Assembly (NCBI RefSeq): GCF_001650635.1
Contig: NZ_LWQU01000135.1
Span: 1 to 39,359 of the forward strand
Source of the DNA: Magnetospirillum moscoviense
GTDB taxonomy: Bacteria > Pseudomonadota > Alphaproteobacteria > Rhodospirillales > Magnetospirillaceae
Direction of reading: 5' to 3'
DNA: 39,359 bases
The notes under the pieces are model-generated. The model worked only from the letters and a program-made list of their open reading frames with translations. It was not told the origin of the DNA and did not search any database. This document shows, piece after piece, positions 1 to 5,853 of this stretch; the stretch's first letter is position 1, and each line of letters opens with the position of its first letter. Position numbers and translations under genes: made by a program.

Positions 1-1
1 G

Positions 2-157
2 CTGCGCCTGGCCCAGACGGCCCAGAAATTGGTCCAAAGCCCGCTTGCCTTTGCCCGTCTGGTCCGCGCCAACCTCATGCACCTGCGCCGCATCGACCGC
101 CTAATCGGAGACGACCGCAGCCCCAGGGGCGCTCCCAATCAGATGGTGTTGCTATGA
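2..157 (+). CDS. Transposase C-terminal end (partial, probable IS4-like)
   Basis: An open frame enters from the left edge and gives 51 residues before a TGA at 155-157. It contains the stretch LAFARLVRANLMHLRRIDRL and ends NQMVLL. A basic, Leu/Arg-rich tail with an 'NLM-R' motif resembles the C-terminus of IS4-type DDE transposases. The catalytic DDE region lies outside the window, so the family call rests on tail resemblance only. No gene is seen in the following 85 bases. A tail of an unrelated gene remains possible. Confidence 0.4.
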   Translation: MRLAQTAQKLVQSPLAFARLVRANLMHLRRIDRLIGDDRSPRGAPNQMVLL

Positions 158-242
158 GCCCGAAAATTAAACCGGACAGCAGTGGGGCAAGCCCGGTCAT
201 GACGGGTGGAGGAATAATGCTTCAGCCTAGGCCGAACAGACA

Positions 243-404
243 CTAAGACCACAAGACAAGCTGGGCCAGTGTAAAGGTATGGCCCTTTACCTCAGATTTA
301 TCGAACCATTCGCAGTAGGCTTCGCCCTCTTCAACCCATTTCACGGTCATGTCGGGACCACCCGACTTGAGGCGAACCGTATCGCCTGCCTTGATATCGT
401 CCAT
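243..404 (-). CDS. DUF2158 (YodC-family) small protein
   Basis: A 53-residue protein beginning MDDIKAGDTVRLKSGGP. The opening 'GDtVrLKSGGPxMTV' followed by a Cys-Trp segment (YCEWFD) and a C-terminal 'F...L' strand is typical of the DUF2158/YodC family, a small beta-barrel-like domain of unknown function. I chose the internal ATG at 404 over the longer frame from 455 because GGAG sits about 9 bases upstream and family homology begins there. The longer frame would run through a perfect palindrome (439-452) that looks regulatory. The gene lies 74 bases downstream of the spermidine-synthase-like gene on the same strand but probably has its own promoter. Its function is unknown. Confidence 0.75.
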   Translation of the reverse strand: MDDIKAGDTVRLKSGGPDMTVKWVEEGEAYCEWFDKSEVKGHTFTLAQLVLWS

Positions 405-438
405 AGGCTCGCTCCAAACTGAAGGTGCACGCATCATA

Positions 439-452
439 TTTCCATATGGAAA
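439..452 (-). promoter_or_regulatory. 14-bp perfect palindrome (putative operator) upstream of the DUF2158 gene
   Basis: TTTCCATATGGAAA is a perfect inverted repeat about 35 bases upstream of the DUF2158 start. Read on the minus strand it is followed within one base by TATGAT, a good -10 hexamer. The palindrome would therefore occupy the -35/-10 spacer, a common place for a repressor site. The binding protein is unknown. Confidence 0.4.
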
Positions 453-478
453 CATTATCTACCAAAAAGACGCCATCC

Positions 479-2002
479 TCACCGCTCCCCCACCTCTGGT
501 GCCAGCAGCACATGGGCCATCAGGCGGTCGACCGGCGAGAAATCGTCGGTCAGGACCGGTACGTCGGCGCGCGCGACCGCCTCCTTGACCTGATCACCCT
601 TCAGGCGCAGCCAATGGCGCGGGAAGAAGCGGCTGGCCTGGATCAGGCTGGCCTCGGTCGGGCGGTCCGAGGCCAGAACCAGATAGGTGACCCGCTCACC
701 CTGGCTCATCTCGTCGCCATCGACCCACACTTCCACCGTCGGAAAGTCACGCCACAGGGTCTTCAGCAGGGCGAACAGGAAGCGCGGCTCGTGGCGGGCC
801 TCGATGACGTTGATGGCATAGAAGCCGGCGGGCTTCAGGCGGGCGGCGATCTCGGCGTGGAACTCGGCCGTCACCAGGTGGGGCGGGATGCCGATATCGT
901 GGAAGGCGTCGCCGAAGACCACGTCGAACTGGGGCCGGCGCGGCAGTGATTGCAGGGCGACACGGGCGTCGCGGTGGTCGGCCACAACGCCCTTGGCGTC
1001 CGGGTCCAGCCACAGGAAGCGTCGCGCCACCTCGGTCACCATCGGGTCGATCTCGGCGACGTGCAGGTGAGGGGCGGCATAGGCCCGGCTCCAGGCCCGG
1101 GGCAGGGTATAGGCGCCGCCGCCGACGAAGAAGGCCGAGATCGACTCGCGTCCGAAGCGCCGGGCCGCCAGTTCGTCGGTGAAGTGCAGGTACGAGGAAT
1201 GCAAGACTTCAGGGTTGGCGGCATCGTTGATGCCGTGGCCCAGATGGTCCAGCACCAGCACGGCCGATTCCCGCCCGGCCTGGCCGGAAAAGTCCTCGAC
1301 CCGCAGGCAGTAATAATCGCTTTCGACCCGGCAGGGCGAGGCCAGGCCGGTCTTGGCGATGATGGATATGGTCAGGCCGGCGACCAAAGAGGCGGTTACC
1401 GCGCTGGACGGGCCGCGGACCAGGAAGGCCAGGCCCAGCATTCCGTAAGTGGCGGCGACCGCCATCAAGGTGCCGATCGACCCGATCCACGACAGGAACA
1501 GATAGCCGGCCGCCAGGGTGCCCAGGATCGAGCCGGCGGCGCCCAGCGCATACATCCGGCCGATGGCGCGGCCGGCGTGGGCGCGGTCGGATTCCACCGC
1601 CAGCTTGGTCAGGATCGGCGAGATGATGCCGGCGAACAGCGACGGCGGCAGGAACAGCAGGGCGGTCAGCGCGATGATGGCGGTGATCGGGTGCCAGCCC
1701 TGACCCAGCAGCGGCTGTGAAGCCAGCCGCAGGACCGGCAGCGCCAGCGCGGTCACGGCTCCGGCCGCCAGCAAGGCGGCGCCGATGCGGCGGTGGGCGG
1801 CGCGCCCCTCGCACTCGGCCAGGATTCCGCCGATCCAGTGGCCGATGGTCAGGCCGGCCAGCACCACCGAAATGATCGCCGTCCAGGTATAAAGGCTCAT
1901 GCCGACATAGGGGGCGAGCAGACGGCCGGCGACGATTTCCACCACCAGCGCGGCGGCCGAGACCAGGAACAGCGCGGCGCCATAGGCCAACTGACGAAGC
2001 AT
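479..2002 (-). CDS. Membrane-embedded spermidine-synthase-like protein (fused MFS/spermidine synthase type)
   Basis: A 507-residue protein. Roughly the first 225 residues form about seven hydrophobic segments, starting in AALFLVSAAALVVEIVAGRL. The second half is a spermidine synthase/SAM-methyltransferase-like Rossmann domain: a nucleotide-binding loop FFVGGGAYTLPR, an acidic motif EIDPMVTEVARRF, and a catalytic-region motif DVVFGDAFHDIGIP. This layout is that of the 'fused MFS/spermidine synthase' family, whose substrate is mostly unproven. It could be an aminopropyltransferase or another SAM-dependent enzyme acting at the inner membrane. The start at 2002 is the first ATG ahead of the hydrophobic helix, with an AAAGG-like site about 11 bases upstream. 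It is divergent from the DsrE operon across 83 bases. Confidence 0.85.
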   Translation of the reverse strand: MLRQLAYGAALFLVSAAALVVEIVAGRLLAPYVGMSLYTWTAIISVVLAGLTIGHWIGGILAECEGRAAHRRIGAALLAAGAVTALALPVLRLASQPLLGQGWHPITAIIALTALLFLPPSLFAGIISPILTKLAVESDRAHAGRAIGRMYALGAAGSILGTLAAGYLFLSWIGSIGTLMAVAATYGMLGLAFLVRGPSSAVTASLVAGLTISIIAKTGLASPCRVESDYYCLRVEDFSGQAGRESAVLVLDHLGHGINDAANPEVLHSSYLHFTDELAARRFGRESISAFFVGGGAYTLPRAWSRAYAAPHLHVAEIDPMVTEVARRFLWLDPDAKGVVADHRDARVALQSLPRRPQFDVVFGDAFHDIGIPPHLVTAEFHAEIAARLKPAGFYAINVIEARHEPRFLFALLKTLWRDFPTVEVWVDGDEMSQGERVTYLVLASDRPTEASLIQASRFFPRHWLRLKGDQVKEAVARADVPVLTDDFSPVDRLMAHVLLAPEVGER

Positions 2003-2052
2003 CGAAGGGGGAGCCTTTCAAGATTCCAGCGACGAAACCGTCAAACTCATTC

Positions 2053-2070
2053 TATGATAATCCTATCATA
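2053..2070. promoter_or_regulatory. 18-bp palindrome (putative operator/promoter) before the DsrE-SoxW-PotD-like operon
   Basis: TATGATAATCCTATCATA consists of 7-base arms separated by 4 bases. It sits 16 bases upstream of the ATG at 2086, between divergent genes. Both arms resemble -10 hexamers (TATGAT, TATCAT), so a bound repressor would block RNA polymerase. The half-site spacing does not fit FNR (TTGAT-N4-ATCAA). An ArsR/SoxR-type repressor is only a guess from the sulfur-redox genes downstream. Confidence 0.45.
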
Positions 2071-2085
2071 CATCGAGGACTGGTC

Positions 2086-2529
2086 ATGCGCGCCCTTGGC
2101 TTGCTGTTGTCGATCCTGCTGCTGTGGCCCGCCCTGGCGCGGGCCGAAACGGTGCTGGCCTCGCCCAAGCCCGGCTGGGACAACCCGCGCAAGGTCGTGC
2201 TGCAGTTGAACGCCGAGGACCCGCGCCACGTCAACAACGTGCTGTACAACGCGGTCAACCTGCAGAAATTCTATGGTCAGGACAATGTGAAGGTCGCCAT
2301 CATCGCCTATGGCGGCGGCGTGCGGGCCTTGTTGGCCGACCAAAGCAAGGTGGCCGACCGGGTCGCCTCGCTCAAGGCCTACGAGGTCGAGTTCGTCGCC
2401 TGCGGCAACACGCTGGAAACCATCGGGCGCAAGCCGGGCGATCTGCTGGCCGGCGTGTCGGTGGTGACCGCCGGGATCGCCGAGCTGGTCGAGCGACAAT
2501 TGCAGGGATGGGTGGTGGTGGCGCCATAA
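2086..2529 (+). CDS. Exported DsrE-family protein
   Basis: A 147-residue protein with a clear signal peptide (residues 1 to about 20, ending PALARA before ETVLAS). The remainder reads as a DsrE/DsrF-like alpha/beta domain: 'KVVLQLNAEDPRHVNNVLYN', then a VKVAIIAYGGGVRALL strand-loop, a conserved Cys in 'VEFVACGNTL', and a final 'GWVVVAP'. DsrE-type domains take part in sulfur relay and sulfur binding, and periplasmic members occur near sulfur-oxidation genes. The Cys near residue 106 is the likely reactive residue. The start is supported by GAGGA 7 bases upstream. It is the first gene of a three-gene run, 17 bases before the thioredoxin gene. Confidence 0.8.
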   Translation: MRALGLLLSILLLWPALARAETVLASPKPGWDNPRKVVLQLNAEDPRHVNNVLYNAVNLQKFYGQDNVKVAIIAYGGGVRALLADQSKVADRVASLKAYEVEFVACGNTLETIGRKPGDLLAGVSVVTAGIAELVERQLQGWVVVAP

Positions 2530-2546
2530 CAAACGGAGGGGAGCCG

Positions 2547-3119
2547 ATGAAACGTTGGTTGTTTGGCTTGGTCGGCCTGCTGCTGTCGCTGTCCGCGCCG
2601 GCCTTTGCCAAGTATGAACCCAAGCTGGGCGATGACGGGCTTTACCGGCAGGACTGGTTCCTTAACAGCTTCCTTGATCTCAGAGAGGATCTGGCCGAGG
2701 CGGCCAAGGCCGGCAAGCGCTTCGCCATCATCTGGGAACAGAAGGGCTGCCCCTATTGCCGGGATGTCCACACCGTCAACTTCGCCGACGACAATGTGCG
2801 CAACTGGATCAAGGACCGCTTCGTCATCGTCCAGTTGAACCTGTGGGGCGACCGCGAGGTGACCGATTTCGATGGCCAGGTCCTGACCGAGAAGGCCTTG
2901 GCCCGCAAGTATCGGGTGAACTTCACCCCGACCATCCAGTTCTTCCCCGATAGCCTGGCCGCGACCAAGGGCAAGTTGATCGACGAGATCGAAGTGTCGC
3001 GCATGCCCGGCTATTTCAAGAACTTCCATTTCCTGGCCATGTTCGAGTATGTATGGGACAAGCGCTACGCCAAGGGGCAGGAATTCCAGCGCTATATTCT
3101 GGAGAAAGCCAATCAATAG
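2547..3119 (+). CDS. SoxW-like periplasmic thioredoxin-fold protein
   Basis: A 190-residue protein with a signal peptide (MKRWLFGLVGLLLSLSAPAFA). A thioredoxin-fold domain follows. The redox motif GCPYC (CPYC active site) is preceded by 'FAIIWEQK', and the cis-Pro region is 'VNFTPTIQFFPDS'. This pattern resembles SoxW-type thioredoxins, which keep periplasmic sulfur-metabolism proteins reduced. The same frame is open far upstream, but the ATG at 2547 is preceded by GGAGGGGAGCCG and starts the signal peptide, so it is preferred. It lies between the DsrE-like gene and the PotD-like gene, whose apparent start overlaps its stop codon. Its partner proteins are not in the window. Confidence 0.85.
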   Translation: MKRWLFGLVGLLLSLSAPAFAKYEPKLGDDGLYRQDWFLNSFLDLREDLAEAAKAGKRFAIIWEQKGCPYCRDVHTVNFADDNVRNWIKDRFVIVQLNLWGDREVTDFDGQVLTEKALARKYRVNFTPTIQFFPDSLAATKGKLIDEIEVSRMPGYFKNFHFLAMFEYVWDKRYAKGQEFQRYILEKANQ

Positions 3120-4161
3120 AACTCCGGGCTGGCGGTGTTGGCTGGCGGCGCTGACGTTGCTGATATTGGGGGGCGGCCACGGATGGGCGGGTGAAATCCG
3201 CATCCTGACCTGGTCGTCTTATATTTCGCCCCAGGTTCTGGAGCGGTTCGAACGCGAGGCCGGCGTCCGCGTCAAGGTCGATACGGTGACCAACTATGTC
3301 GACCTGATGGCCCCGTTGTTGACCAGGGCGTCCGGTTACGACATCGCCTTTCCGGCCGATTTCCAGGTCCGCGATCTGGTGCGGGGCGGCCTGTTGGAAA
3401 AGGTCGGCGTCGATCGTCTGGCCAATTTCTGGAATGTCGAGGATGTCTGGCGGTCGCGACCGCCGGACCCGCGCGACGAATATACCGTGCCGCATGTCTG
3501 GGGCACCACGGCCTTCGTCATCGATACCTCGGTCTACAAGGGCGACATCGACACGCTGAAGCTGGTGTTTGAACCTCCGCCCGAAATCGACGGCAAGCTC
3601 GTGCTGCTGGATTCCGGCTACGACATGGTGCAACTGGCGCTGATCTGGCTGCGCCTGCCGCGCTGTTCGACCCGGCCCGAGCATCTGGCCCGCGCCGAAG
3701 GCCTTCTGGTGCCGATGTTGCGGCGCTATCCGCTGGCCGACATCGACACTATCGTCGAGGAATTGGCCAATGGCCGCTATGCCCTGGGGGTGGCCTGGAA
3801 CGGCGACGCGCTGAAGGCGCGGCTGAAGCGGCCCAGTCTGAAATTCGCCCATCCCCGCGAAGGATCGCTGGTGTGGACCGACGTCATCGTCGTGCCCAAG
3901 GGCGCCCCCAACCGGGCCGACGCGCTGAAGTTCCTGTCCTTCATGATGCGGCCCGACATCGCCGGGATGGAAAGCAACTACAACCTTTATGCGACGGTGA
4001 TCAAGGGGGTCGATCGCTATCTCGACCGCCACCTGCTGAACGCGCCGGAAATCGTAGCACCCATCTCGTCGACGCTGGATTTCTACACCTTCTGCGACAA
4101 CAACGCCGAAACCCAGCAAGAGAACTTCTGGAAGGTCCTGAAGGACAAGGCCCGTCAATGA
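3049..4161 (+). CDS. PotD/PotF-like polyamine-type extracellular solute-binding protein
   Basis: The mature part begins near GEIRILTWSSYISPQVL and continues 'FEREAGVRVKVDTV', a pattern of the spermidine/putrescine-binding PotD family. 'VPHVWGTTAFVIDTSVY', 'LANGRYALGVAWNGDA' and the 'FLSFMMRPDIA' segment also match. It should bind a small ligand in the periplasm, but no permease or ATPase gene is adjacent. The start is uncertain. The ATG at 3049 gives a long N-region before the hydrophobic core. A signal peptide of normal size (NRTPGWRCWLAALTLLILGG) begins at 3112, where the codon is ATC, 7 bases after GGAG and overlapping the upstream stop. Translational coupling to the thioredoxin gene is likely either way. 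Confidence 0.8.
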   Translation: MYGTSATPRGRNSSAIFWRKPINRTPGWRCWLAALTLLILGGGHGWAGEIRILTWSSYISPQVLERFEREAGVRVKVDTVTNYVDLMAPLLTRASGYDIAFPADFQVRDLVRGGLLEKVGVDRLANFWNVEDVWRSRPPDPRDEYTVPHVWGTTAFVIDTSVYKGDIDTLKLVFEPPPEIDGKLVLLDSGYDMVQLALIWLRLPRCSTRPEHLARAEGLLVPMLRRYPLADIDTIVEELANGRYALGVAWNGDALKARLKRPSLKFAHPREGSLVWTDVIVVPKGAPNRADALKFLSFMMRPDIAGMESNYNLYATVIKGVDRYLDRHLLNAPEIVAPISSTLDFYTFCDNNAETQQENFWKVLKDKARQ

Positions 4162-4190
4162 ACGGCGAGGCCGCCGGTCATCAGTCTTGC

Positions 4191-4291
4191 GTGAAAAAGT
4201 CCCTCGGCTTCGCCTCGGTGTGCTTTTTCCCGATTTTTCTCCCTATAAATCAACGGGCAAAACTACACTGAGCGAAGCGAAGGACTTTTGC
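4191..4291. repeat. Dispersed hairpin repeat, copy 1 (shortened), between convergent genes
   Basis: Two hairpin modules face each other. 4191-4231 has arms GAAAAAGT/GCTTTTTC around the core CCCTCGGCTTCGCCTCGGTG. 4255-4290 is an inverted module with the core ACACTGAGCGAAGCGAAGGA. The same two modules bound the copy at 32237-32473, and the first recurs at 26162-26202. Here the middle of the element is missing. It lies between the convergent PotD-like and flgL genes and may act as a two-way terminator. Confidence 0.7.
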
Positions 4292-4303
4292 GCGGAAGAC
4301 TCA

Positions 4304-5839
4304 TCACCGCATGAAGTTCAACAGCGACAGCTCGCGCACCATCGACGTTGTCTGATAGGCCGCCTGCAGGGCGGTTTCGTCGCTTTTCAGCAACACCGCC
4401 AACTCGGTCTTGTCGGATTGCTCCAGGTCCGACGCGCGGGTCTGCAGGAAGCCCTTGAACTTAGTGTAGATGGTGTTCTTGGTGGCGATCAGGGCCTGGT
4501 TGTTGCCGACCGCCGCCTGCAGGCTGGTCAGATCGCTGCTCAGCTCGGTGCCGTAGGGCGGCGAGGTGCCGGCCGGCGAATTCATCGCGTCGTTCAGCAG
4601 GTAGCGTGCGGCGACGATGCGATCCAGGTTGTTTTCCAGACCACCGGCGGTGCCGTACTGGCCCTGGGCAATGATGGCCATGGCGCGGAAGGCCTTTTCA
4701 AAGGTCGGGTCCGACGCATAGACGCCCAGATCGATGGTGCGGTCCTGGCCGACGCGGTGTTCCAGCGCCAGATTGTCGCCATTGTACCAAGACGAGGCGC
4801 TGAGCGTGACGGTCGAGATCGCCGCCTGGGTGGTGACCTTGGTCGAGTTGATGGTGATGGTGTCGGGTGGGCCGGCGACGATGGACGACACCTCGTAGAC
4901 ACCGTCATTGCTGGCGGTGCCGGACACTTCAAACACCTGGCCGGCCGTGAAGCCGGTGGCGTTGGAGACCTGGATGGTGTCCGATCCGGGCGTGAAGGTC
5001 AGGTTGGCATTCAGCTGCTGCTGGTCGGGCAGCGCCGTGGTGTAATATTTGAGGCTGGCCGCCACCGGGCCCTCGGTGACCAAAGGCGAGACGGTGATGA
5101 CGGTGCCGCCGGCGCCGACGCTGACGCCCCTGACGGTGAATTCCTTGTCGTCATTGAGGCCGCCGGCCGAATCGGCGACGGTGATGCGGGCGCCGACCGG
5201 GATGTCGCTCAGGACGTTCGGCGACGTCGTCAGGGACGCCGCGGTGATGGTGCCGGCGGCGGCGCTGAAACTCACATTGCCGGTTTCGGCGTTGGTGGCG
5301 TTCAACTCTAACAAGGTGCCCGACCGGGTGGTCGGATAGGGATGGTCGAAGCCGTCCCATTTGGTCTGGAAGTCGTCGAACGAATTGGCGAACTGGGCGA
5401 CCGGCTCGTTGTTGACGCGCCCGCCCGAGAAGATGTACTGGCCGTTGATGCTGGACGCCAGGCTCGATTGCAGCGACAGCATCGAATTGTAGGCCTGCTC
5501 CTGCAGGGCGGTGACTTCGGCCTGCGACCGGGTTTCCTTGGCATAGAAGTCGTCCAGCTGATCCAGGAAATCGTTCATCGTCGTTTCGATGGCGTTCAGC
5601 GAGATTTCCATGCCGTCCAGCCGCGTCTTGGCGGTGGCATTGCCCTTGATGTACTGATCGACCCGCGAGATTTCGTTCTCGAAATTGATCAGCTGGTGGG
5701 AGTCCCTGGAAATGCCGGCATAGGTCTGCGACTTCATCCCGGTATTGAACTGCACCATGTGCTCGTGCGAGCGCAGCTGGATGTCGTTGATCCGGGACAG
5801 GTAGACCTGGTTGGCGCCATATGTTCCGATGCGGGTCAT
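4304..5839 (-). CDS. flgL: Flagellar hook-associated protein FlgL (HAP3)
   Basis: A 511-residue flagellin-like junction protein between hook and filament, exported by the flagellar type III system. The N-terminus (MTRIGTYGANQVYLSRI) and the helical segment 'INGQYIFSGGRVNNEPVAQF' (about 131-150) are characteristic. The C-terminal helix ends 'YQTTSMVRELSLLNFMR'. It is longer than enterobacterial FlgL (about 317 residues) because of a beta-rich insertion from about 180 to 350. That insertion contains two related units, one with 'PVGARITVADSAGGLNDDKEF' and one with 'FTAGQVFEVSGTASNDGVY'. It is the last gene of the minus-strand flagellar operon, 14 bases after flgK, and ends at a hairpin repeat. 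Confidence 0.92.
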   Translation of the reverse strand: MTRIGTYGANQVYLSRINDIQLRSHEHMVQFNTGMKSQTYAGISRDSHQLINFENEISRVDQYIKGNATAKTRLDGMEISLNAIETTMNDFLDQLDDFYAKETRSQAEVTALQEQAYNSMLSLQSSLASSINGQYIFSGGRVNNEPVAQFANSFDDFQTKWDGFDHPYPTTRSGTLLELNATNAETGNVSFSAAAGTITAASLTTSPNVLSDIPVGARITVADSAGGLNDDKEFTVRGVSVGAGGTVITVSPLVTEGPVAASLKYYTTALPDQQQLNANLTFTPGSDTIQVSNATGFTAGQVFEVSGTASNDGVYEVSSIVAGPPDTITINSTKVTTQAAISTVTLSASSWYNGDNLALEHRVGQDRTIDLGVYASDPTFEKAFRAMAIIAQGQYGTAGGLENNLDRIVAARYLLNDAMNSPAGTSPPYGTELSSDLTSLQAAVGNNQALIATKNTIYTKFKGFLQTRASDLEQSDKTELAVLLKSDETALQAAYQTTSMVRELSLLNFMR

Positions 5840-5853
5840 TTCTCGATCTCCGC

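Noticed and set aside
190-246. Tiny ORF MLQPRPNRH-type after the left transposase tail, with GGAGG
   Set aside because: It is only 9-15 codons, with no conservation evidence, and lies in a probable IS end.
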